Positions 9,233 through 16,517 of a DNA stretch of 64,000 bases are shown piece after piece. Both the position numbers and the translations under genes were made by a program. The notes beneath the pieces are model-generated. The model saw only the letters and a list, made by a program, of their open reading frames with translations. It was not told the origin of the DNA and made no database searches. The number at the start of each line of letters is the position of its first letter. Positions within the stretch are counted from its first letter, which is position 1. Source of the DNA: JAZKFT01 sp040386335 (GTDB lineage: Bacteria > Bacteroidota > Bacteroidia > Chitinophagales > Chitinophagaceae); the NCBI GenBank assembly GCA_040386335.1, contig JAZKFT010000045.1, positions 62,001 to 126,000 of the forward strand, read 5' to 3'.

Positions 9233-11812
9233 TTGAAATCCAGCATTGGCCACACCATTATTAGCAACTGGCTCGCCAGCAAAGGTCGCAAACCCTTTGC
9301 CTTTCAGCAGGAAACCTGGCTGCACATTATCGATGGAAAAAGCGGGCTGGTAAATGCACCTACAGGCTTTGGTAAAACCTTCTCGGTGTTCCTGGGTGCA
9401 GTCATTCAATTTATCAATAGCCACCCCAACGATTATCAAACTAAAAAAAATACAGGGCTCCGGCTTATCTGGATCACTCCATTAAGGGCATTGGCAAAAG
9501 ATATCGGCCGTGCCATGGAAGAAGTGATACAGGATTTGGAAATGAACTGGAAAGTGGGGATCCGCAATGGCGACACCAGTATTAGCGTCAGGGCCAAACA
9601 AAAGCGGCAAATGCCGGAAGTGCTCATCATCACCCCTGAAAGTTTGATGCTGATACTGGCAATGAAAGACCATCCGGCTTTTTTTAAAACGCTACAGATA
9701 GTAGCTATAGATGAATGGCATGAACTTATTGGCAGCAAGCGTGGTGTACAGGTAGAGCTGGCATTGTCGCGAATTGTGAATTTGTGCCGGCAAAATAGCG
9801 ACGACCCCGATGATGGTTCGTGGGGACACGAACCATGGTTTGCTAAAAAAATGGAAGCCCCGGTTCGCGTCACCACGAATCGGAAGCTTTGCGTTTGGGG
9901 TATCTCCGCCACCATCGGCAACCTCGAAGAGGCCAAAGACGTGCTGCTTTCAACAATTCTCAATGGAGCACCGGGCAGTTGCGCGAAGGATGAAACGGTG
10001 ATTGTAATAGCCAAACTCCATAAAAAAATAGAAGTCGAATCCATCTTTCCAGATGAAATAGAAAAATTTCCGTGGGCGGGCCACCTGGGCATAAAGCTGG
10101 TGGATAAACTCGTTCCCATCATACATAAAAGCGGTACCACACTGGTTTTTATCAATACGAGGGGTATGAGTGAAACCTGGTACCAGACTTTATTAAATGC
10201 CTCGCCCGATCTGGCTGGAGCCATCGCCCTTCATCACGGCAGCATTGAGCAGGAGTTAAGAACCTGGGTTGAAGATGCGCTTCATGACGGAACCTTGAAA
10301 GCAGTCGTTTGCACTGCTTCGCTTGATCTTGGTGTGGACTTTAGACCAGTAGATACGGTGGTGCAGGTGGGTTCGCCAAAAGGCGTAGCGAGGTTTTTAC
10401 AACGTGCGGGTCGCAGTGGCCACCAGCCGGATGCGGTCAGTAAAATTTATTTTTTGCCCACCCATAGCCTGGAACTGGCCGAGGCCGCCGCATTAAAAAC
10501 AGCTATTAAGGAAGGGGTGATTGAAAGCAGAAACCCCATGGTACTTTGTTATGATGTATTGATACAATACCTCTGTACACTGGCCGTGGGCGATGGTTTC
10601 AGGCCGGCTGATATTTACCCGGAAGTAAAATCCACATTTTGTTTTAGTGAGATAAATAACGACGACTGGAGCCAGATCTTAAATTTTATCGTGAATGGCG
10701 GCAATGCTTTGCAGCAGTACGATGAGTTTAAAAAAGTAGAGATCATCGATGGGGTATATAAAATCACCAATCGCCGCATAGCTATGCGCCACCGGATGCA
10801 AATCGGAACCATCGTAAGTGATGCCATGCTCAAAGTGAAATTTATTAGCGGTGGCTATATCGGCGTAATCGAAGAATATTTTATCAGCCGGCTCGATCCG
10901 GGAACCGTATTTACACTGGCCGGCCGTAACCTGGAATTAGTGCAGATAAAAGACATGACGGTGCTAGTAAGAAAATCCAATGCCAAAAAAAGTATTGTAC
11001 CAAGTTGGCAGGGTGGCCGGATGCCACTTAGCAGTAATTTAAGTGCATTGCTCCGTCGCAAAATTGATGAGGCAGGCACCAGTTTAGCTGACCGGAGTTG
11101 GAAGAAGCTGGAGCCAGAGTTGGTTGCCCTGGTCCCACTTTTTCAATTGCAGCAAGAGCTTTCTCACGTTCCCAAGCAGCATGAATTGCTGATAGAGCAT
11201 ATAGAAACAAAAGACGGATACCATCTATTTGTGTATCCTTTTGAAGGCCGGCTGGTGCACGAAGCCATGAGTGCGCTGCTGGCCTATCGCATTAGCCGGC
11301 TACACCCGATCACATTTTCAATCGCCATGAACGATTACGGTTTTGAACTGCTCAGCGATCAGCCGATACCGGTGGATGATGCCAATGCCTACGAGTTATT
11401 ATCCGCCGAAGATCTGCTGGCAGACATCCAGCGAAGCAACAATGCTACAGAAATGGCCAAACGTAAATTCAGGGACATTGCGGTGATCGGTGGCCTTATA
11501 TTCCAGGGAATGCCAGGCGAACAGAAAAAAGCCAGGCACCTGCAATCTTCCGCTTCCTTATTATACAAAGTGTTTTCGGAGTACGATCCCAATAACCTGT
11601 TGCTCCGCCAGGCTTACCAGGAAGTGTTGTTTCAGCAAATGGAGGAAGTGCGGCTGCGTACTGCCCTGCAGCGGATACAGGATAGTAAAATCATCATCAA
11701 AGTCCCCGAAAGACTTACACCATTTTCATTCCCCATTAAAGTCGATAGTATCAGGGAGAACCTTTCGTCGGAGAGCATTGAGGACAGGGTGAGGAAAATG
11801 TTGGCAGGATGA
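9233..11812 (+). CDS. Lhr-like DEXH-box helicase ('ligase-associated' type)
   Basis: The 859-residue SF2 helicase has Walker A 'APTGFGKT' at residues 42-49, a DEXH-type Walker B 'DEWHE', motif III 'SATIG' and motif VI 'QRAGRSGH'. A long C-terminal Lhr-core region ends near residue 859. This architecture and length match the Lhr family variant usually encoded beside an ATP-dependent DNA ligase, an exonuclease and a phosphoesterase and thought to act in DNA repair. None of those partners is in this window. The start is TTG at 9233: the frame is closed by TAG at 9185 and has no ATG between. It is divergent from the WbqC gene, leaving a 113-bp shared promoter region. Confidence 0.92.
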   Translation: MKSSIGHTIISNWLASKGRKPFAFQQETWLHIIDGKSGLVNAPTGFGKTFSVFLGAVIQFINSHPNDYQTKKNTGLRLIWITPLRALAKDIGRAMEEVIQDLEMNWKVGIRNGDTSISVRAKQKRQMPEVLIITPESLMLILAMKDHPAFFKTLQIVAIDEWHELIGSKRGVQVELALSRIVNLCRQNSDDPDDGSWGHEPWFAKKMEAPVRVTTNRKLCVWGISATIGNLEEAKDVLLSTILNGAPGSCAKDETVIVIAKLHKKIEVESIFPDEIEKFPWAGHLGIKLVDKLVPIIHKSGTTLVFINTRGMSETWYQTLLNASPDLAGAIALHHGSIEQELRTWVEDALHDGTLKAVVCTASLDLGVDFRPVDTVVQVGSPKGVARFLQRAGRSGHQPDAVSKIYFLPTHSLELAEAAALKTAIKEGVIESRNPMVLCYDVLIQYLCTLAVGDGFRPADIYPEVKSTFCFSEINNDDWSQILNFIVNGGNALQQYDEFKKVEIIDGVYKITNRRIAMRHRMQIGTIVSDAMLKVKFISGGYIGVIEEYFISRLDPGTVFTLAGRNLELVQIKDMTVLVRKSNAKKSIVPSWQGGRMPLSSNLSALLRRKIDEAGTSLADRSWKKLEPELVALVPLFQLQQELSHVPKQHELLIEHIETKDGYHLFVYPFEGRLVHEAMSALLAYRISRLHPITFSIAMNDYGFELLSDQPIPVDDANAYELLSAEDLLADIQRSNNATEMAKRKFRDIAVIGGLIFQGMPGEQKKARHLQSSASLLYKVFSEYDPNNLLLRQAYQEVLFQQMEEVRLRTALQRIQDSKIIIKVPERLTPFSFPIKVDSIRENLSSESIEDRVRKMLAG

Positions 11813-11821
11813 GGGTAACAT

Positions 11822-12805
11822 TTACAAATGCGCTAACCTTTTCAGCTTTTGGTCAACATTCAACCGGTATCGCTCTTTTACCGGTTCAGAAAGAAAAGAG
11901 TTCCTGATAAAGTTTTCAACAAGGTTTTGTTTCGGCAAAAAACTGTCTATGATTCTATCAGCTCTTTTCGGAATCATACCCAGTTTGATAGCTAGTTCCT
12001 GGAAATTGGGCTTTCCGTAATAGCCATATCGGCTGTAGAACGCTGAATGAATGTCGCCCGGGTAAAGATTCAGCGCAACGTCCGATTCCATGGGCGTATG
12101 CAAAACTGTGCTCAACAGGTCATATGCTGGTGTCAACCTGCTCTCCCCGTTTTCATCTGTAGTCAATGAAAAATTCTTCAGGTGCGCATCGCCGTTGGAA
12201 ACGACGTAATTGAATATGATCATTGTAAAGAACTGTTCCAATGCCGGCATATATGCGGGTACAAACCTTATTATCAACGAACCAATTTCCTCGTAAGAAC
12301 CATCGTATTTATAGGTTTCACCATGCGTCTTTTTGGTCCTGTTGGACAGTTGTGCGAAATCTTCCTGCAATATTTTCTTTCCGTCATTGGCTACATCAAA
12401 ACGCTTTGTAATATAAGCTGGCAATCCATCCTTGAAATAAATCAATGCATTGGCTGCCGTTTTAATACCGAATACCTGTTCGGCGATTTGCATGGTGAGG
12501 TGTTCATTTTCCGGCACATCAGCCAGGTCCTTTAATTGCTGTGCCGGAGGAATTGGCTTCAGGATATAACGCCTGTCTTTTTTAGATAATTCAAGCCTGT
12601 GGTTTTCCATGGTAAGCGAGTATTTCAATTGCACGCCGGAAACAGACAACTGTTTAGAATATTCCTGGTAAATACCCAGGTTTTCGGCTTTAGGCGCATC
12701 AAAATCTAATACGGACGCGATTTTGATTTTTCCAAAAAGCTTTTTCCGGCAGGATAAGCAATAACCGTCCACTATTTCCTTATAGCATCCTTTACATAGC
12801 ATCAT
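11822..12805 (-). CDS. hipT: HipT-like serine/threonine kinase toxin with N-terminal zinc ribbon
   Basis: The 327-residue protein is the HipA kinase core without its N-terminal subdomain. A zinc ribbon comes first (C4, C7, C16, C19). The Gly-rich loop 'SVSGVQLK' (54-61) holds two serines spaced like the autophosphorylated S-x-S motif of E. coli HipT. Next come the ATP-binding lysine in 'RYILKPIPP', the catalytic loop 'SNGDAHLKNFS' and the metal-binding 'PAYDLLST'. The family phosphorylates aminoacyl-tRNA synthetases and arrests growth; the target here is unknown. The start overlaps hipS by 14 bp, implying translational coupling. The zinc ribbon is absent from the E. coli proteins. Confidence 0.87.
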   Translation of the reverse strand: MMLCKGCYKEIVDGYCLSCRKKLFGKIKIASVLDFDAPKAENLGIYQEYSKQLSVSGVQLKYSLTMENHRLELSKKDRRYILKPIPPAQQLKDLADVPENEHLTMQIAEQVFGIKTAANALIYFKDGLPAYITKRFDVANDGKKILQEDFAQLSNRTKKTHGETYKYDGSYEEIGSLIIRFVPAYMPALEQFFTMIIFNYVVSNGDAHLKNFSLTTDENGESRLTPAYDLLSTVLHTPMESDVALNLYPGDIHSAFYSRYGYYGKPNFQELAIKLGMIPKRADRIIDSFLPKQNLVENFIRNSFLSEPVKERYRLNVDQKLKRLAHL

Positions 12806-13121
12806 CCATGGGTTTTATAGTTATGGCGCCGATGGTGTCATCACCTGTTGTTTGCAACAACCTGGTAAAGTCATCCTCCTGGTCTATTTTCAGAAGCCTG
12901 CATTGGATGTCTTTATTGACACCTTCACTAAGCAAGCCGTAAAAAAAAGAGAACAGGTCACCCGATCGAAACTCCCGTTGCTTTTTAGGAAGGGTAAGAC
13001 TGATGGACGGATATTTTTCGTTTAAAATATACCCATCATCATACCTGAAAGTATAGATGGCATTGTTGTCTTTCTCAATTTCACCTGCCAATATGCCGTT
13101 GATATAAACTGCACCTTTCAT
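12792..13121 (-). CDS. hipS: HipS-like HipA N-terminal subdomain protein (probable antitoxin)
   Basis: The 109-residue protein equals the N-subdomain 1 of HipA as a free polypeptide: 'VYINGILAGEI' at the start, 'SISLTLPKKQREFRSG', the conserved 'LFSFFYGLLSEGVNK', and 'DDTIGAITI' at the end. In the described HipBST system the analogous HipS neutralises the kinase HipT, whereas HipB mainly represses. By analogy this protein is the likely antitoxin. It starts inside the stop of hipB (4-bp ATGA overlap) and overlaps hipT by 14 bp, so the three are one translationally coupled operon. Confidence 0.83.
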   Translation of the reverse strand: MKGAVYINGILAGEIEKDNNAIYTFRYDDGYILNEKYPSISLTLPKKQREFRSGDLFSFFYGLLSEGVNKDIQCRLLKIDQEDDFTRLLQTTGDDTIGAITIKPMDDAM

Positions 13122-13330
13122 GCATCAACCTTTTTTATGTTGACTAATAATTCCATGCCCAGCACTTCCGATACTTTTTGCAAGCTTTCAAAAGAGGGAT
13201 TTCCTTTTCCATTTTCTATAGCATAGATCGTTTTCGGGTTTACCCCAGCCATTTCTGCAACATCTTCCTGCTTGAGTCCGAGATCTGCCCGTCGCGAACT
13301 GATAATTTTTCCAATTTCAATTGCCGTCAT
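13118..13330 (-). CDS. hipB: HipB-like XRE-family repressor
   Basis: The 70-residue protein is almost entirely one XRE/Cro helix-turn-helix: 'IGKIISSRRADLGLKQEDVA', then the recognition helix region 'GVNPKTIYAIENGKGNPS', ending 'VSEVLGMELLVNIKKV'. It leads the hip operon and probably represses it by binding the inverted repeat at 13386-13414, about 55 bp upstream. It lacks the long C-terminal tail of some HipB proteins. That fits a tripartite arrangement where HipS rather than HipB blocks the kinase. Confidence 0.88.
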   Translation of the reverse strand: MTAIEIGKIISSRRADLGLKQEDVAEMAGVNPKTIYAIENGKGNPSFESLQKVSEVLGMELLVNIKKVDA

Positions 13331-13385
13331 CGGTAATATAATTCTGATTTTTAGAACACAAATACGTCTTTCATACCTAATTCTA

Positions 13386-13414
13386 TAAATTCGGTACTAT
13401 AATACTGAAATTTA
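13386..13414. promoter_or_regulatory. Candidate HipB operator (inverted repeat)
   Basis: Arms TAAATTCGGTA (13386-13396) and TACTGAAATTTA (13403-13414) are inverted copies apart from a one-base gap and one change, separated by six bases. The site lies just upstream of hipB on the minus strand, where autorepressing HipB proteins bind. Assignment rests on position and symmetry only. Confidence 0.45.
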
Positions 13415-13508
13415 GGAATATTGGTTAATACTCTGCCCTACTCCCATAAAACTGTATTTTGTTACTGATTTTAGACATTAGCCATTTTGAAAGCATGTTC
13501 ATAAAAAA

Positions 13509-13533
13509 AATAAGCGTATTATTTACACTTATT
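13509..13533. promoter_or_regulatory. Candidate AraR operator upstream of araB
   Basis: A 25-bp palindrome has arms AATAAGCGTA and TACACTTATT, 9 of 10 positions symmetric, around a 5-bp centre. It ends 44 bp before the araB ATG and overlaps where a promoter's upstream element would fall. The arabinose locus ends with an AraR-type NUDIX regulator gene, the natural candidate to bind it. I found no second copy elsewhere in the locus. Confidence 0.55.
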
Positions 13534-13545
13534 CGGAAATACTAT

Positions 13546-13553
13546 TACCTTAG
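13546..13553 (+). promoter_or_regulatory. Possible -7 element of the araB promoter
   Basis: TACCTTAG matches the Bacteroidota -7 consensus TAnnTTTG at five of six fixed positions. It is 12 bp downstream of the candidate operator and 24 bp before the start codon. No clear -33 element is visible. Confidence 0.35.
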
Positions 13554-13577
13554 CCGCACAAAAGCTTGCCATTAATC

Positions 13578-15245
13578 ATGACCACCGATTCATCTTATGT
13601 GATTGGAGTTGACTACGGATCTGATTCCGTACGTTCTATTATCGTAAATACTGCCGATGGCTACGAAGTAGCCGCTTCTATTTTCTACTATCCGAGGTGG
13701 AAAGATGGCCTGTATTGCAACGCACCACAAAACCAGTTTCGCCAGCACCCGCTTGATTATATTGAAGGGCTGGAGTTTACCATTAAGGACTGCCTGAAAA
13801 AAGCCGGGCCGGAAATTGCAGCCCATGTAAAAGGTATTTCAGTAGACACCACCGGCTCTACACCAGTAGCCGTAGATGCCACTGGTACACCGCTAGCGAT
13901 GCTGCCTGGTTTTGAGCATAACCCCAATGCGATGTTCGTGCTGTGGAAAGACCATACCTCCGTAAAAGAAGCCAGCGAGCTCAACGAACACGCTACAAAA
14001 TTCGATATCAATTACCTGCAGTTTGTAGGCGGTATTTATAGCAGCGAATGGTTTTGGGCCAAACTGCTGCACGTGCTCCGTGCCGACGAAGCGGTTCAAA
14101 AAAATATTTATTCCTGGGTGGAGCATTGCGACTGGATACCCTTTGTATTGACTGGTGGAACAGATGCAAATGCTATGAAACGTAGTATATGCAGCGCTGG
14201 CCATAAAGCCTTATGGTCAGCAGCATACGGTGGCATGCCCCCCAACGATTTCTTCGCTTCCTGGGATGGATTGCTCGATGGTTTTTCTGCCAAATTGAGC
14301 GGCGAAACATTTGCCTCTGACCAGTCTGCAGGCAATCTTTCAGCAGAATGGGCATTGCGCCTGGGATTATCTACTGATGTAGTAATTGGCGTGGGTGCAT
14401 TTGATGCGCATATGGGCGCCGTGGGTGGGCAAATAGAACCTTACTATCTCAGTAAAGTGATGGGCACATCTACCTGCGATATGCTGGTAGCGCCTGTAGC
14501 CGAAGTGGGTGATACATTGGTGAAAGGCATTTGCGGACAAGTGCCTGGTTCCATTATCCCTGGTATGATGGGTATGGAAGCAGGGCAATCTGCATTTGGC
14601 GATGCCTATGCCTGGTTTAGAAATGTTCTTACCTGGCCCCTGCAAAATTTGCTGTCGCAAACTTCCGTTGTAGATCAGGCTACTGTTGAAGCATTACAAA
14701 AAGAAATAACAGATAAACTGATAGCTGAACTCAGCAAACATGCTGCTGCACTGCCTTTGGACGAAAATGCAGAACTCGCAACCGACTGGCTCAATGGCCG
14801 TCGTACGCCCGATGCCAACCAGTTACTTAAAGGCAGTTTTACAGGCCTGGGTTTAGGTAGCGATGCCCCAAGAATGTTCCGGGCATTGGTAGAAGCAACC
14901 TGTTTTGGTGCAAGACGTATTGTGGAGCGCTTTAATGAGGAAGGGATCACGGTTAAAGGGTTGATCGGGTTAGGTGGCGTAGCTAAGAAATCACCTTTTA
15001 TTATGCAAATGATGGCAGATGTAATGAACATGCCCATCCGCATTCATAAAAGCGAACAAACCTGTGCCCTGGGAGCAGCCATGTTTGCAGCCACTGCAGC
15101 CGGTATTTATCCTAAAGTGGAAGATGCCATGAGTGCCATGGGCCAGGGTTTTGATGCGGAATATCAGCCAGATGCCACCAACGCAGCCTTGTATGATGTG
15201 CGGTATGAAAAGTATAAAAAATTGGGTGCGTTTAGTGAAGGGTAG
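13578..15245 (+). CDS. araB: Ribulokinase (FGGY family)
   Basis: The 555-residue FGGY kinase phosphorylates L-ribulose to L-ribulose 5-phosphate in the cytoplasm. The N-terminal phosphate-binding strand reads 'VIGVDYGSDSVRS', and the second domain carries 'GVGAFDAHMGAVGG' (catalytic Asp in the loop) and 'IGLGGVAKKSPFIMQMMADV' near the adenosine site. Its length is close to that of E. coli AraB. TTG at 13566 is in frame, but ATG 13578 gives the usual N-terminus and sits well after the candidate operator. It is the first gene of the arabinose locus; a repeat-rich 400-bp gap separates it from araD. Confidence 0.95.
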   Translation: MTTDSSYVIGVDYGSDSVRSIIVNTADGYEVAASIFYYPRWKDGLYCNAPQNQFRQHPLDYIEGLEFTIKDCLKKAGPEIAAHVKGISVDTTGSTPVAVDATGTPLAMLPGFEHNPNAMFVLWKDHTSVKEASELNEHATKFDINYLQFVGGIYSSEWFWAKLLHVLRADEAVQKNIYSWVEHCDWIPFVLTGGTDANAMKRSICSAGHKALWSAAYGGMPPNDFFASWDGLLDGFSAKLSGETFASDQSAGNLSAEWALRLGLSTDVVIGVGAFDAHMGAVGGQIEPYYLSKVMGTSTCDMLVAPVAEVGDTLVKGICGQVPGSIIPGMMGMEAGQSAFGDAYAWFRNVLTWPLQNLLSQTSVVDQATVEALQKEITDKLIAELSKHAAALPLDENAELATDWLNGRRTPDANQLLKGSFTGLGLGSDAPRMFRALVEATCFGARRIVERFNEEGITVKGLIGLGGVAKKSPFIMQMMADVMNMPIRIHKSEQTCALGAAMFAATAAGIYPKVEDAMSAMGQGFDAEYQPDATNAALYDVRYEKYKKLGAFSEG

Positions 15246-15285
15246 GGGCCCTTTCGGCTACCCGTACGCATTGTGAGGGGTGAGT

Positions 15286-15593
15286 GGCGAAGGAGCGTAG
15301 TGACCTGTTAGTGGCGAACTATAAAAAGGATCGGTATTGCGAGGAGGGGTTCCTGCCCCGACGTGGCAATCCCCGTGAGTTCGTAAAGACTGGTGGCATT
15401 AAATGAATACCACTCTAATTAATGGCTGGGGATTGCCACGGGCAAGGAGTGTAGTGACCTGTCAGTGGCGAACCATAAAAGGGATCGGTATTGCGAGGAG
15501 GGGTTCTTGCCCCGACGTGGCAATCCCCATGAGTTCGTAAAGACTGGTTGCATTAAATGAATACCACCCCAACTAATAGCAGGGGATTGCTTC
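15286..15593. repeat. Two tandem copies of a 154-bp palindromic element
   Basis: Two roughly 90% identical copies lie head to tail with a 154-bp period (15286-15439 and 15440-15593). Each starts with GTAGTGACCTG and contains TTGCGAGGAGGGGTTC and CGACGTGGCAATCCCC. They occupy the araB-araD gap. The words match a palindromic intergenic repeat type common in Bacteroidota genomes. No ORF is present in the gap. Confidence 0.85.
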
Positions 15594-15616
15594 GGGCAAG
15601 AACCCTCGCAATGACG
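15490..15616. repeat. Large inverted repeat (REP-like hairpin) before araD
   Basis: A left arm at 15490-15528 (ATTGCGAGGAGGGGTTCTTG ... CAATCCCC) pairs with a right arm at 15582-15612 (GGGGATTGCTTCGGGCAAGA ... CGCAAT). This gives a long interrupted stem ending 36 bp before the araD start. It could stabilise or terminate the araB message; no T-run follows. Confidence 0.7.
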
Positions 15617-15647
15617 ATCATTATTTTTAATTGAATATCTATAAAAT

Positions 15648-16343
15648 ATGTCATACGAAAAAATTAAACAGGAAGCGTACGAAGCCAATATGCAGTTGCC
15701 AAAACTGAATTTGGTGCTTTTCACTTTTGGTAATGTAAGTGCCGTTGACAGGGAGTTGGGCGTTTTCGCTATTAAACCCAGCGGTGTTCCTTACGAAGAC
15801 CTGACACCGGAAAAAATGGTGATCGTTGACTTTGATGGCAATACCGTTGAAGGAACCCTGCGGCCCAGCAGCGATACATTGACCCACGCCGTTTTATACA
15901 AACACTGGGAAAATATCGGTGGTATTGTGCATACGCACAGCACTTATGCCACATCGTGGGCACAAAGCCAGCGGGATATACCTATTCAGGGCACTACCCA
16001 TGCAGATTATAACACCGTTGATATTCCCTGCGCCCCACCTATGAGTGATGAGATGATCAAAGGGAACTATGAGCATGAAACCGGATTTCAGATCATGAAT
16101 TGTTTCAAGGAAAAGGGACTTGATTACAAAGAAGTAGAAATGGTTTTAGTGGGCAATCATGCGCCATTTACCTGGGGCAAAAATGCCGCCAAAGCCGTGC
16201 ATAACAGCGCTGTGTTGGAATGTATCGCCCAGATGGCATTACTGACCCAACAGATAAATCCCAATGCACCAAGATTAAAGGATGCCCTGATCAAAAAGCA
16301 TTTTGAAAGAAAACATGGTCCCGATAGTTATTACGGGCAGTAG
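15648..16343 (+). CDS. araD: L-ribulose-5-phosphate 4-epimerase
   Basis: The 231-residue class II aldolase-fold enzyme converts L-ribulose 5-phosphate to D-xylulose 5-phosphate, the last arabinose-specific step before the pentose phosphate pathway. It has the same length as E. coli AraD and the same zinc ligands: H95 and H97 in 'GGIVHTHSTYATSW', with a later His in 'VGNHAPFTWG'. The phosphate-binding 'GNVSAVD' and 'KPSGVPYEDL' segments and 'RPSSDTLTH' are also present. It follows araB across a repeat-filled gap and precedes the GH127 gene. Confidence 0.97.
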   Translation: MSYEKIKQEAYEANMQLPKLNLVLFTFGNVSAVDRELGVFAIKPSGVPYEDLTPEKMVIVDFDGNTVEGTLRPSSDTLTHAVLYKHWENIGGIVHTHSTYATSWAQSQRDIPIQGTTHADYNTVDIPCAPPMSDEMIKGNYEHETGFQIMNCFKEKGLDYKEVEMVLVGNHAPFTWGKNAAKAVHNSAVLECIAQMALLTQQINPNAPRLKDALIKKHFERKHGPDSYYGQ

Positions 16344-16360
16344 ATTGATTAGAGTTGATA

Positions 16361-16491
16361 GGAACGCGGATGATACGGAGTGACGCGGATTTTAACGGAT
16401 TTGTATTATTCGGTTTTCTGTCAATTCAAAATAAACTTGTTTAAAATAATCCGCTTCCACCCGTAACCATCTGTGCTAACCGTGTTCCCAT
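16361..16491. repeat. Degenerate inverted word array between araD and GH127
   Basis: The left part repeats GCGGAT/ACGGAT words (GGAACGCGGATGATACGG, ACGCGGATTTTAACGGATT). The right part carries their complements (AATCCGCTTCCACCCGT, CCGTGTTCCC). The two halves can fold on each other imperfectly. This resembles the other intergenic hairpin arrays in the window but uses different words. Confidence 0.6.
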
Positions 16492-16517
16492 CCTTCCACG
16501 TAAGTCAAAGCAAGTCA

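Noticed and set aside
9436..10224. Long open frame on the minus strand inside the helicase gene
   Set aside because: It is antisense to a well-supported Lhr-like helicase with all motifs, has a low-complexity Ser/Pro-rich product and no start signal; it is a shadow of the real gene.
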